22,782 nt of DNA from Chitinophagales bacterium. GTDB lineage: Bacteria > Bacteroidota > Bacteroidia > Chitinophagales > UBA2359. The stretch covers positions 1-22,782 of the forward strand of contig JAHDIA010000009.1 in NCBI GenBank assembly GCA_020631035.1. Reading direction: 5' to 3'. This document shows, piece by piece, positions 9,701 to 17,033 of the stretch. A model generated the notes under the pieces. That model was not told the DNA's origin and searched no databases. It saw nothing but the letters and a program-made list of their open reading frames with translations. How positions within the stretch are numbered: position 1 is the stretch's first letter; each line of letters starts with the position of its first letter. The translations under genes were made by a program, and so were the position numbers.

Positions 9701-10498
9701 TTGCGTGTACGGAACATTTATGGAGGACTCAATGCGGTAGCGGACCCTTGTGAGGCTTATTTTGGAGAAGTAGAAGACTATACAGTGGAGTTGGTCGGTG
9801 GAGTGGAAGCGGTGCTTGAAGCGAAGGTGTTTTTAGAGGCTTGTTATGATGTCAATACGGGCGAAATGAAAACGGATTTGTACCAAGAAAATTTACTCCC
9901 ACTGAACCAGCCTTATGACATTGCTCCTTGGAATCACAGTGAAGCGGTCAGCGTTCCCAATGCTGCTGCTTTCCCTACAAATACTGTCGATTGGGTATTG
10001 GTAGAATTACGCCAAGGAATGCCTATTTTGTCAGGCCCTTTGCCTGCAAGTACTTTGGCTGAGTCACACGCCGCTTTGTTGTTATCTGATGGTAGCATTG
10101 TTTCAAGCGATGGAACACCGCTTAAATTTAACAATGTAGAATTGGGACAAAACTATTATTTGTTGATTCGCCATAGAAATCACTTGGACATTGTTTCTGG
10201 TAATGCGCTCGCAGGTGCTGACAATATGATTTATGATTTTACACTTGGGCTTGAACAAAGTTTTGGAGTCTCCCAACAAAAATTGAGTACTGACGGAAAA
10301 GCGATGATGTTTGCGGCTGACTTTAATATAGATGCTTCCATACAAATTAGCGATTACAATAGATGGAAAGCCATTCCTGCTGTATTGGATACCTATTCTT
10401 TAGAAGATGCCAATATGGATGGGGTTATTCAAACCACCGACTATGATGTTTGGTACGAAAATCGTTCGGTCAATGGTATTACAGAAGTTAGATTATAA
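6800..10498 (+). CDS. Giant predicted lipoprotein with Asp-box beta-propeller repeats, GEVED domain and dockerin-like C-terminal module
   Basis: The product is 1232 residues. Its N-terminus is a short hydrophobic segment ending MMASC, a lipobox with Cys20 as the predicted lipid anchor. Residues ~90-765 carry repeated Asp-box (BNR/sortilin-like) motifs such as STDNGDSWT, YSNDSGESF, SIDMGANW, SLNDGANW and STDGGQSF, indicating one or two beta-propellers. A PKD/Ig-like domain follows at ~770-855 and a GEVED domain at ~860-1000, with the name motif GEVEDYTVEL near 988. Residues ~1005-1232 are homologous to the end of the M36 peptidase at 279-4181, including DWVLVELR, SDGT and NRS motifs and two EF-hand-like loops. 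Such proteins usually act outside the cell as adhesins, glycan binders or scaffolds; no catalytic site was recognised. A lipobox combined with this C-terminal module is unusual. Confidence 0.88.
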   Translation: MLHFRPFLYCLALCFMMASCHQQSPHYKQSLPSPTLGKDLAEDDGPQKREFDVWYESIHKAAPDVDWRAIEKGNQIKLYHKRKALDKSQKAAMENLANGNLIGEWIERGPNNQAGSIRAVDYHPISNELYALSDGGTLWKSPLDGSDWQVLNDDLVFNGFMLRVVDKPTANQHIVASIGKDLWYSTDNGDSWTQSSGLSYYDDWGVPRRLIRLQNGDLYYLVETWLASPWGRAYQLYYSNDSGESFSLVKSISYVDFHGVDIWSPVNSNELYLLERNAKIHTVTNGTASLLNNISGLGNGARFHFSGYQASSGAPPVFYALVDKNDLYKSIDMGANWTFQGTTSKEAWDVGLMADPFIPNQLYFGEVEFVKSLNDGANWSIQNNWWDYYSLGLDYIHADIMSIDAFVKSDGTPFVLVSDHGGLHITYDGFQSTEFISFENLNNTQHYFCRTNSSDPAIIIGGTQDKGLIRTTESNPNAQTGFAHVITGDYLQMEFCNYEQSYWAEYPDGDMSFFSRTNGGLIQASYVLEGNDFQLWSVPTAPTAVQNDHAILLGGGRLGGGSGSYLIKLDAVPDGSGEHTLNSSQFNYNFKSNSLTGNANISAIATTPLDTDRYYVATSDGTFFYSNGGNFWNNTSSFSGPSNQYLFGACIAVSPLNPDVIYYGGSGYSNPAVYQSTDGGQSFDPIDNGMPNTFVYKMAVNEDESLVFAATESGPYVYVAADNMWYDMMGMGAPQQTYTDVQYLPQIQTVRFSTYGRGVWDFRLGDVMFANTCNFTVDLNLITQDTCAGATQTIVATLNGLNPNDAIFNWSNSLGNNDTVDVVLNSSSTYTLSVIDANTGCLVKEDITVRASTEGACKEYCFATAQDGTGADYINYVSLNTLSNNSGKEGYADFTNLSTQLNLGEDYTLEVGLNYAFTADTVFAWIDYDHNLEFESQELIVMSDFDNNDISSATFTVPSTATPGTTRLRVRNIYGGLNAVADPCEAYFGEVEDYTVELVGGVEAVLEAKVFLEACYDVNTGEMKTDLYQENLLPLNQPYDIAPWNHSEAVSVPNAAAFPTNTVDWVLVELRQGMPILSGPLPASTLAESHAALLLSDGSIVSSDGTPLKFNNVELGQNYYLLIRHRNHLDIVSGNALAGADNMIYDFTLGLEQSFGVSQQKLSTDGKAMMFAADFNIDASIQISDYNRWKAIPAVLDTYSLEDANMDGVIQTTDYDVWYENRSVNGITEVRL

Positions 10499-10537
10499 AA
10501 CAAAAAAAGTGCGGCAATTGCCGCACTTTTTTTGTTT
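10498..10537. terminator. Bidirectional intrinsic terminator (40-bp perfect palindrome)
   Basis: The core GTGCGGCAA/TTGCCGCAC (10509-10526) is flanked by A7 on the left and T7 on the right, and the symmetry extends to 40 bp. This is a textbook rho-independent terminator in both directions, serving the convergent genes on either side. Its left edge overlaps the last base of the stop codon at 10496-10498. Confidence 0.95.
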
Positions 10538-10556
10538 GTTTAATTTATTAATCTGC

Positions 10557-12104
10557 TTATAAGCCTTTCGTCATTTCTACCAAATCAATAAACTCACTCT
10601 TAAATCCATAAGGATCAAAAGTACTGGCTCCACTCGACCAATTTTGAATCAAATCATAGCTAGTATTGCCTTTGTATTCTGAATCTCTCAACAACAAAGC
10701 ATAAGAAGCCGTCGATGCTGCAAAACGCATATTATCGCTAGACTCTCCAAAATTGTGACCAGTGTCTTTGATGGGCAGAGTCATCAAAATGCTGTTGTCT
10801 TCGTCAGGTAGTTTGTATCTAAAATCAATGGTAAAAGTATTGATGCCTATGGAATTGGTGTTTTCCTGCATCACCAATTCGTAGAGAGCGGTAATGCTTT
10901 GTCCCGAACCAATTTCCCCAGCATCTTTGGTGTCGTCTTCAAAATCTTCGGTTTCTAATAAGCGGTTTTCATACCCAATCAAACGGTATTGGCTGACAAC
11001 CGACTCATTGAATTCAACTTGAACTTTTACATCTTTGGCAACGGTATAAAATTTAGCAAACTCATCTACAAAAACCTTGCGTCCTTGGTCGATGTCGTCT
11101 ATGTATTCAAAATTGCCATTTCCGTGATTGGCAAGTTGCTCTAACATTCCTTCGTTGAGGTTGCCACTTCCAACGCCAATACTGGTAAAAAACACACCCG
11201 ATTCTCTTTTTTCTTCAATCAAGGCAATCAAAGCATCTGTGTCATAAATGCCTATATTAAAATCGCCATCGGTAGCCAAAATAATTCGGTTATTTCCTCC
11301 TTCTATATAGTTCGCCTCTGCTATGTCATAGGCTGTATACAAACCATCTGCACCATTGGTTCCTCCCCCAGTACTCAAAGCATCAAGAGCGGCTAAAATA
11401 GTAGATCTATCTGTACCTGCCGTTGATTCTAAAATCACATCAGATGAACCAGCATAAGTCACAATTGACAAACGGTCTTCGTCTTTCATTTCCTCCACAA
11501 ACAATTTCATACTTTCTACAACCAAAGGCAATTTATTAGGACTATTCATTGAACCCGAAACATCTACCAACAATACAAAGTTCGCAGGAGGCAATTCGTA
11601 TCTGTCCATCTCTTTTCCTTTGATGCCAATGCGAATCAATTTGTGTTCTGTATTCCAAGGACAATCACTCACTTCTCCATTTAGGGCAATAGGGTGCGCT
11701 CCCCCTTCGTCTGGATAATCATAATTAAAGAAGTTGACAAACTCCTCGGTACGAATGGCATCGGCAGGGGGCATATTGCCATTTTCTATAAATCTTCTGG
11801 CATTGCTATAAGAGCCACCATCGGCATCAATGGAAAAGGTCGAAATGGCTTCGTCGCTTACATTGACAAATGGATTTTCAACTATTTCATTGTAGTTTTC
11901 TCCTGGAGTAGGCGGAGGTGTATAAGAACCAGAATAGGGGCTCATATTTCCACTATATTCTTCTGAATTAGAATCACTAGTATAAGACAAGTCTCCTTGG
12001 TCAAAATTGTCATTGTTGACACGATCCTCTGTTTCTGTTTTAGAACAGGAACTTACCACACCTACCAATAAAAATGCAGTAATTATTAAATATAAATTTC
12101 TCAT
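10557..12104 (-). CDS. VWA-domain lipoprotein, YfbK-like (von Willebrand N-terminal + VWA + DUF3520)
   Basis: The product is 515 residues from the ATG at 12104. A longer reading from 12143 would add 13 residues before the signal peptide and is rejected. Residues 1-20 end in VVSSC, a lipobox with Cys20. An acidic, Ser/Tyr-rich linker follows to ~residue 75, then the N-terminal domain of YfbK-type proteins (NPFVNV...STFSIDADGGSYSN...EEFVNFF), then a VWA domain. Its MIDAS metal site is intact at D181-V-S183-G-S185, with the later TDGDFNIG loop. The C-terminal ~180 residues match the DUF3520 type. The family has metal-dependent protein-binding roles at the envelope, but a precise function is not known. 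It is divergent from the small exported-protein gene and converges on the BNR lipoprotein gene. Confidence 0.9.
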   Translation of the reverse strand: MRNLYLIITAFLLVGVVSSCSKTETEDRVNNDNFDQGDLSYTSDSNSEEYSGNMSPYSGSYTPPPTPGENYNEIVENPFVNVSDEAISTFSIDADGGSYSNARRFIENGNMPPADAIRTEEFVNFFNYDYPDEGGAHPIALNGEVSDCPWNTEHKLIRIGIKGKEMDRYELPPANFVLLVDVSGSMNSPNKLPLVVESMKLFVEEMKDEDRLSIVTYAGSSDVILESTAGTDRSTILAALDALSTGGGTNGADGLYTAYDIAEANYIEGGNNRIILATDGDFNIGIYDTDALIALIEEKRESGVFFTSIGVGSGNLNEGMLEQLANHGNGNFEYIDDIDQGRKVFVDEFAKFYTVAKDVKVQVEFNESVVSQYRLIGYENRLLETEDFEDDTKDAGEIGSGQSITALYELVMQENTNSIGINTFTIDFRYKLPDEDNSILMTLPIKDTGHNFGESSDNMRFAASTASYALLLRDSEYKGNTSYDLIQNWSSGASTFDPYGFKSEFIDLVEMTKGL

Positions 12105-12301
12105 AGGGATGTTCTTTAAATTTACAAGTGAAAACGTTAACATTTTTTAAGGGGTTGCCTGCCTTGACTAATAAAAATAAAAAAATGACCTAAATCATCT
12201 TTAGAAGCAAGCTATATCATTGATAAATTGCTCCCAATATGTGAATTTGCCATTAAAAGTATCTTAGCATCCTTATGTGTCACCTTATAAAAAAGAAACC
12301 A

Positions 12302-12859
12302 ATGAAAAATCAATTACTAATACTTATCAGTTTACTTTTGGGTTTTGTCAATCTTCAAGGGCAAGTTGACCAAGCCCAACTTCCCCAAAGAAGTATAGGC
12401 GTGGGCTATTTTGGCGAATTTTTGAATCATCCTGGATTTGTTTTATCCTATGACCACAGTGTTGCCAAGTTTCCAACAGACAATCAACTATTGATTAGAA
12501 TGAATGCCATTTATTATTGGCATAAAACAAACAAACACAACTTTTTAATTTTTCCTGAGCTTGTCTATCGAGAAGTTGGAAGTAGTGGCTTTTACGGTGA
12601 CTTGATTGGGGGTATTGGTTGGATCAATCGCAATCCTGCCGAAAATTCGACTACTTACAGAAGCAGCCAAAGAGAAAGAAATTCCTGGCATTATTTGACA
12701 GCAAGTTTTGGAGTTGCTGTTGGTAAAATACAAACATTAAACAATGGCAATTTATTGCTTGCCTCTATTGGTGTAAAAGGCATTTACCAATATCCCTTTA
12801 AAGAAGCATGGATCATTTCGCCAATCCTCTTTGCTCAAGTACATTATCAATTAAAATAA
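12302..12859 (+). CDS. Small exported protein of unknown function
   Basis: The product is 185 residues from the ATG at 12302; the nine codons upstream that could extend it to 12275 precede a clean signal peptide (MKNQLLILISLLLGFVNLQGQ) and are probably untranslated. The mature part has alternating aromatic/polar stretches and Gly-rich turns (GVGYFGEFLNHPGFVLSYDH, GDLIGGIGWINRN), suggesting beta strands, perhaps a small outer-membrane barrel. I do not recognise the family. The next gene starts 12 bp downstream, so the two are probably co-transcribed. Confidence 0.75.
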   Translation: MKNQLLILISLLLGFVNLQGQVDQAQLPQRSIGVGYFGEFLNHPGFVLSYDHSVAKFPTDNQLLIRMNAIYYWHKTNKHNFLIFPELVYREVGSSGFYGDLIGGIGWINRNPAENSTTYRSSQRERNSWHYLTASFGVAVGKIQTLNNGNLLLASIGVKGIYQYPFKEAWIISPILFAQVHYQLK

Positions 12860-12871
12860 GGATACCAATTT

Positions 12872-13465
12872 ATGATTATTTTTTTAAGAACACTCCTATT
12901 TATATTGGTTTCTTTAATGTTACTATGGGGAGGTACTAGCATAGTCACCCAAATAATTGGCAATGCTGAAACCAGCTATGTAACAACTAAAAACAATTCT
13001 CCTAAAAAGGTTTTGTTTGTTTACAAAGCAGATCCTTTCTACAATTTGGATCAGCAAATTTGTCAAAGCTTAGCCGAAGGCTTGAGCGAATTGGGCTATA
13101 GCTCAAGCATTGTTACTACCAAAAATTTTGAGCCCTCTCTAGCCAAAGCCAATCTATATGTTTTTTGTACCAATACTTACAATTTTGCCCCAGACTGGGA
13201 CACCAAAAAATTCATCCAAAACAAAATTAATCTTAAAGGCAAAAAAACTGTAGCGATCACTTTGGGAGCAGGCACAACTGCAAGAGCCAAACGGCTCCTC
13301 GAAAAAAGCATACAACAAGCAGGTGGAGAAATCATTGCTTCTAAAGAATTTTGGCTGATGCGCCCCAATGATGAATCAAGAATGGATGAAGACAATGTAA
13401 CAGTTGCCAATGAAATAGCCAAAAATTGGGCAACAGATATTGTTCAAAAAATAAATGCTTTTTAA
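12872..13465 (+). CDS. Membrane-anchored flavodoxin-like protein
   Basis: The product has 197 residues. An N-terminal hydrophobic segment (~4-30) suggests a single membrane anchor or uncleaved signal. Residues ~45-195 show an alternating beta/alpha pattern of the flavodoxin fold: KKVLFVYKADPF (strand 1), ANLYVFCTNTYNFAPDW (strand 3 and its loop), KKTVAITLGAG (strand 4) and a last helix near the C-terminus. The classic phosphate-binding loop S/TxTGxT after strand 1 is not present; the loop reads YKADPFYNLDQQ, so FMN binding is uncertain. An electron-transfer or quinone-reductase-like role is only an inference. It follows the small exported protein by 12 bp and is followed by a long non-coding island. 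Confidence 0.7.
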   Translation: MIIFLRTLLFILVSLMLLWGGTSIVTQIIGNAETSYVTTKNNSPKKVLFVYKADPFYNLDQQICQSLAEGLSELGYSSSIVTTKNFEPSLAKANLYVFCTNTYNFAPDWDTKKFIQNKINLKGKKTVAITLGAGTTARAKRLLEKSIQQAGGEIIASKEFWLMRPNDESRMDEDNVTVANEIAKNWATDIVQKINAF

Positions 13466-13526
13466 TGGTTTTGAACGGAATGTTTGGAGCTTCGTAGGTT
13501 CGTTTGTCCCCGCTATCCGCTGCAAG

Positions 13527-13561
13527 TTGTAGATGTCCTCGATGCATCGGGACATCTACAA
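13527..13561. repeat. 17-bp inverted repeat with one bulge
   Basis: TTGTAGATGTCC pairs with GGACATCTACAA, and the palindrome CGATGCATCG closes the centre. The left arm carries one extra T. Flanks contain CGCTATCCGCT before and CCGCTGCTATC after, giving a symmetrical setting typical of a small repeated element. Confidence 0.75.
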
Positions 13562-13619
13562 GCTTTCCGCTGCTATCGGGCGTATTTTATTTTGCTTACT
13601 TCTTCGTCTCAAATACGTC

Positions 13620-13647
13620 ATTCCAGAAGCCTACGGCTATCTGGAAT
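13620..13647. repeat. 12-bp inverted repeat with 3-base loop
   Basis: ATTCCAGAAGCC pairs with GGCTATCTGGAAT around a TAC loop, with one bulged A on the right arm. It is not followed by a T-tract. Confidence 0.65.
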
Positions 13648-13705
13648 CTCCCGTTTTGTATTCAAATCTTGTATTTAAAGGAATTACATTTTCCATTCCC
13701 TGTTC

Positions 13706-13739
13706 GGGCGAATGTTTATTTATACATACGTTTTCGCCC
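13706..13739. repeat. Short inverted repeat GGGCGAA/TTCGCCC
   Basis: Seven base pairs (13706-13712 with 13733-13739) enclose a 20-base AT-rich loop. This is the weakest of the four hairpins and could be chance. Confidence 0.4.
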
Positions 13740-13768
13740 ATTTCGGGATTGCCACCAGTTCATAATTT

Positions 13769-13797
13769 GTAGGAGAAAATTCGTGAATTTTCTCTAC
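13769..13797. repeat. 13-bp inverted repeat with 2-base loop
   Basis: GTAGGAGAAAATTC pairs with GAATTTTCTCTAC with one bulged G in the left arm. The two arms are almost contiguous, so it would form a cruciform or a tight RNA hairpin with a small end loop. Confidence 0.65.
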
Positions 13798-13840
13798 GGG
13801 ATTTGTACATCTCACTTTGCCCAATTCACAATTTATAACT

Positions 13841-13955
13841 AGGGGTGTTAAGAATAATTTTTCAACAAAAAATCATAGTCATTTTGTGTACATTCTTGAC
13901 CCAACGGGGTCATACATTTATAAGAAAAATGTTAATTTTTTTTCTTAACACCCCT
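13841..13955. mobile_element. 115-bp MITE-like element with perfect 14-bp terminal inverted repeats
   Basis: The element begins AGGGGTGTTAAGAA and ends with its exact reverse complement TTCTTAACACCCCT. It is flanked by identical 11-bp copies of AATTTATAACT at 13830-13840 and 13956-13966, the expected target-site duplication. Inside, TGACCC-AACG-GGGTCA at 13897-13912 forms a small hairpin. There is no transposase, so it would be moved in trans by a related insertion sequence. An 11-bp duplication is within the range of IS4-type transposases, but the parent family cannot be assigned here. The flank is AT-rich, so part of the duplication could be coincidental. Confidence 0.8.
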
Positions 13956-13985
13956 AATTTATAACTCATAATTTACAATTAAATT

Positions 13986-14083
13986 CAGCGTCGGATGAGC
14001 GGGTGGATGAACGCTTGTACGAAGGACTAGGTATGCGTTGGCTAACCAGCACTCCCGCAGCCTCAATGCCAATGACGTTGCCC
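13986..14083 (+). repeat. Dispersed intergenic repeat, copy 3 (full length)
   Basis: GCGTCGGATGAGCGGG, ACGCTTGTACGAAGG, ATGCGTTGGCTAACCAG, CGCAGCCTCAATG and GTTGCCC follow in the same order as in copies 2 and 4. It lies 20 bp after the target duplication of the MITE-like element and upstream of the Ddl gene. Confidence 0.75.
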
Positions 14084-14314
14084 AATAAAAAGCTTTAAAG
14101 ACTTGTTCAGTGGGGACAGATTGGAGTGAAAATTGAGTTATTTCCGACCATATATAGCCTTTTGAGGCAGCATAGCCAAAGCTACGTGACCGAAAAAAGA
14201 CCTAATGTGGGAAGGAAAGAGCCATTTTTCGCCCAATATGAATCCCGCTGAATAAGTCTAATAATTAATCCTAACAAAAAGCGTTAGTTTGATAAGCTAT
14301 TGTATTTTTGCAAC
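14084..14314. other. Intergenic leader region of the Ddl operon
   Basis: No gene is visible in these 231 bases. TATTTTTG at 14303-14310 fits the Bacteroidota -7 consensus TAnnTTTG but lies only 4 bp before the ATG at 14315, so it would imply an almost leaderless transcript; no convincing -33 TTG is correctly spaced. The functional promoter may instead lie upstream or inside the repeat. Confidence 0.35.
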
Positions 14315-16987
14315 ATGATTAAAGTAGGCATTTTTTTTGGTGGCCGTTCGAGAGAACGTGAAGTATCTTTTGCGGGTGGTCGAACTGTATACGATAATTT
14401 GAACAAGGCTTTGTTTGAGCCAATTCCCATTTTTGTAGATAATTGGGGCAATCTCATTTTGTTGGATTGGCAATACATCTACAAAGGAAGTATTCGAGAT
14501 TTTTATCCGCCTAGTGATTTCATTCCACAAGCCAACAAAGACATTCAAATATATGCGGATTCTTTGGGAGATTTGTCACAAGAGGAGCAAGACCAACTCC
14601 TAGCAGAAATTGGACAGAAACTCACCCTAGATGCACTCAAATCGCACATTGATTTTGCATTTTTGGCACTCCACGGTAGTTATGGCGAAGATGGTAGTAT
14701 GCAAGGCATACTTGATTATTTGGGCATTCCTTATTCAGGTTCTGGAATCCTTGCCTCGGCCATTGGAATGAATAAGTCTTTCCAAAAAGAATTGTTTAGA
14801 GAAAAGTCTTTTGGGCAAACTCGTTTTCAGACGATTACTAGAAAAGAATGGTTTGGAGGCAGCAAGAAAAAAATATACGAACAACTCAAAAAAAACATCG
14901 GCATTCCATTGGTCAGTCGCCCCGCCAATCAGGGTTCCTCTATTGGAGTAGGCATATTGATGAAAGACGACTATAAGCAGTTTTGCGAAAATATGGATTT
15001 GGGCTTCTTTTGTCAGACCATCACCAAAAAGTTTTGGACCAAATTGGACGAAACCCAAAAGACAGCTTGGCTGCGAGAAGTGTGCGATCTGCGTTCCAAT
15101 ATTGGCTTGCCACTCAACATTGGTTCAGATGCCATTTATACTCCTGCGGCTTTAGAAAGGTATTTAGATGAATATTTTGCCCAAAATTCTAAGAGCATCC
15201 GTATTGAAGCCAATGATGGGGAGAACGAAGTCTTACTAGAAGAATTTATAGATGGGAAAGAGTTTTCTTGTATCGTCATTCGCAATGAGAATGGCAAGGC
15301 GATTGCCCTACCCCCAACGGGCATTGTCAAGGGGAAAGAAATATTTGATTATCGTTCTAAGTATTTGCCAGGGATGAGCCGCAAGGTCACCCCCATTGAT
15401 TTGAGCAACAAAAAAATCAACTCCATTCAGGAACGTTGTATTGAATTGTTTGAGTTTCTCAAATTTGATGTCTATGCCAGAATTGACGGATTCATTCAAG
15501 CCAATGGCAAAATCATCCTCAACGATCCCAATACGACTTCTGGTATGTTGCCTTCTTCTTTCTTTTTTCACCAAGCGGCAGAGATTGGCCTCAATCCTTC
15601 TCAGTTTTTGACCTATCTCATCCGCCAGTCTTTGGCAGAACGTCATTATAGTTTGTGGGGCAATCCTCGATACAAACAACTGTTGACACAATTGGACGAA
15701 GCATTGGAACAATTCAAACAAAGTGCTCAAAAACAATTGAAGGTTGGTGTGATTTTGGGTGGTTATTCCTCCGAACGACATATTTCGGTTGAAAGTGGAC
15801 GCAATATCTATGAAAAATTGGCATCTTCTACCAAGTACGAACCCATTCCTATCTTTTTGACAGGTAAGGCAGGAGATTATAAATTGTACCAAATCCCCAT
15901 CAATTTACTTTTGAAAGACAATGCCGATGACATAGCTGACAAAATCAAAAAATTCAAAAAACATCCCATTACCGAGTCGCTCAAAAAAGAGTGTAAAAAC
16001 CTACGCAACAAATATGGCAATGTGGCAACTGCCCTAGAGGCTCCCAAACTGCTTCCTCTCAAATCTTTAAAGACGAAAGTAGACTTTGCCTTTATTGCCC
16101 TCCACGGACGACCTGGAGAAGATGGAGAATTGCAAGCACAATTTGAAAAAATGGGCATTCCTTTCAATGGTTCACCCTCACACAGTGCCGCCATTACCAT
16201 TGACAAATACGCCACCAACCAATTGTTGAAAGAGGCTGGTTTTTGTATTTCAGACCAATTGTTGACCACCAAGGAAAAATGGAAAAAGGCCAATGAAGCG
16301 GCACTCGAATCCATTTTCGAGATGACCTCTTTTCCTTTGATTGCCAAACCTGTAGACGATGGTTGTAGTTCAGCCGTCAAACTGTTGCACAATCAAAATG
16401 AATTGGATGCTTTTGCCGACCTCATATTCCGAAGAAGCAAAAAAATTGATGCCAGCAATGCCCATACATTGCAATTAAAACCCAATGAAGAGTTTCCTCG
16501 TAAAGAAGTCTTTCTGGTAGAAGAATTTACCACAGCAAAAAATGCCAAGCATTTTCTAGAAATTACAGGTGGTTTGTTGAGCCGTTGGGAAAATGGCAAA
16601 ATGGAATACGAAGTATTTGAACCATCAGAAACCTTGAGCAGCAGTAGCATTTTGTCTTTAGAGGAGAAATTCTTGGCTGGTGAAGGGCAAAACCTGACCC
16701 CTGCTAGATTTTCGAGCAACCGAGCTGAGAGCAAACTCATCTCTTTTAATGTGAGAGCCGACCTTTTGAAGGCAGCCCAAAAGCTTAAAATTGAAGGATA
16801 TGCCAGAATTGATGCTTTTGTGCGTATTTTTGAGGACGGAAAGGTAGAAACCATTGTGATTGAGGCCAATTCTTTACCAGGAATGACGCCTGCAACGGCT
16901 ATTTTCCACCAAGCAGCTCTCAATGGATACAAACCTTATGAATTTATTGACCAAATCATACAATTTGGTCTAGAGAGAGTTAAATAG
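14315..16987 (+). CDS. Fused double D-alanine-D-alanine ligase (two tandem ATP-grasp ligases)
   Basis: The product is 890 residues from the ATG at 14315 (a TTG at 14300 would add five residues before the first strand and is disfavoured). A normal Ddl has 300-370 residues; here two complete Ddl-like units lie in one frame, ~1-470 and ~475-890. Each has the N-terminal GG.S.ER motif (E14, E487), the ALHG..GEDG motif and the RID motif (R389, R831). Compared with E. coli DdlB, unit 1 keeps the substrate triad (E14, S208, Y350 for E15, S150, Y216) and S415 (S281), but has R202 for K144 and D404 for E270. Unit 2 keeps K678, E850 and N852, but has C684 for S150, F786 for Y216 and T861 for S281. The expected role is D-Ala-D-Ala synthesis for peptidoglycan in the cytosol. 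The next gene encodes a PASTA protein, a recurrent ddl neighbour in Bacteroidota, which supports a cell-wall role. Confidence 0.92.
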   Translation: MIKVGIFFGGRSREREVSFAGGRTVYDNLNKALFEPIPIFVDNWGNLILLDWQYIYKGSIRDFYPPSDFIPQANKDIQIYADSLGDLSQEEQDQLLAEIGQKLTLDALKSHIDFAFLALHGSYGEDGSMQGILDYLGIPYSGSGILASAIGMNKSFQKELFREKSFGQTRFQTITRKEWFGGSKKKIYEQLKKNIGIPLVSRPANQGSSIGVGILMKDDYKQFCENMDLGFFCQTITKKFWTKLDETQKTAWLREVCDLRSNIGLPLNIGSDAIYTPAALERYLDEYFAQNSKSIRIEANDGENEVLLEEFIDGKEFSCIVIRNENGKAIALPPTGIVKGKEIFDYRSKYLPGMSRKVTPIDLSNKKINSIQERCIELFEFLKFDVYARIDGFIQANGKIILNDPNTTSGMLPSSFFFHQAAEIGLNPSQFLTYLIRQSLAERHYSLWGNPRYKQLLTQLDEALEQFKQSAQKQLKVGVILGGYSSERHISVESGRNIYEKLASSTKYEPIPIFLTGKAGDYKLYQIPINLLLKDNADDIADKIKKFKKHPITESLKKECKNLRNKYGNVATALEAPKLLPLKSLKTKVDFAFIALHGRPGEDGELQAQFEKMGIPFNGSPSHSAAITIDKYATNQLLKEAGFCISDQLLTTKEKWKKANEAALESIFEMTSFPLIAKPVDDGCSSAVKLLHNQNELDAFADLIFRRSKKIDASNAHTLQLKPNEEFPRKEVFLVEEFTTAKNAKHFLEITGGLLSRWENGKMEYEVFEPSETLSSSSILSLEEKFLAGEGQNLTPARFSSNRAESKLISFNVRADLLKAAQKLKIEGYARIDAFVRIFEDGKVETIVIEANSLPGMTPATAIFHQAALNGYKPYEFIDQIIQFGLERVK

Positions 16988-17033
16988 AAGCATTAATGCG
17001 TTAAAATAACATCATCAAACTAGGAAAAAAACA

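Larger units (their letters stand above)
13466..13829. other. Hairpin-rich non-coding island
   Basis: This stretch has no credible gene. It holds four separate inverted repeats at 13527-13561, 13620-13647, 13706-13739 and 13769-13797, with short unstructured spacers. Overlapping open frames (13484-13842) run straight through the hairpins, which argues against coding. The motif order CGCTATCCGCT, hairpin, CCGCTGCTATC around 13511-13577 is of a kind I associate from memory with recurring intergenic elements in Bacteroidota genomes. Confidence 0.6.

Noticed and set aside
12105..12143. Longer N-terminus for the VWA lipoprotein
   Set aside because: It would add 13 residues before a clean lipoprotein signal at the ATG at 12104.
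13484..13842. Overlapping small open frames in the non-coding island (64, 79 and 112 codons)
   Set aside because: They run through hairpins, have no plausible domain, and overlap each other in different frames.
14300..14314. TTG start five codons upstream for the Ddl gene
   Set aside because: The ATG at 14315 gives the normal distance to the first strand and GG.S.ER motif, and the extra residues overlap a -7-like element.
15308..15892. 194-codon open frame antisense to the Ddl gene
   Set aside because: It is a shadow of the conserved ligase coding strand, with no recognisable domain.
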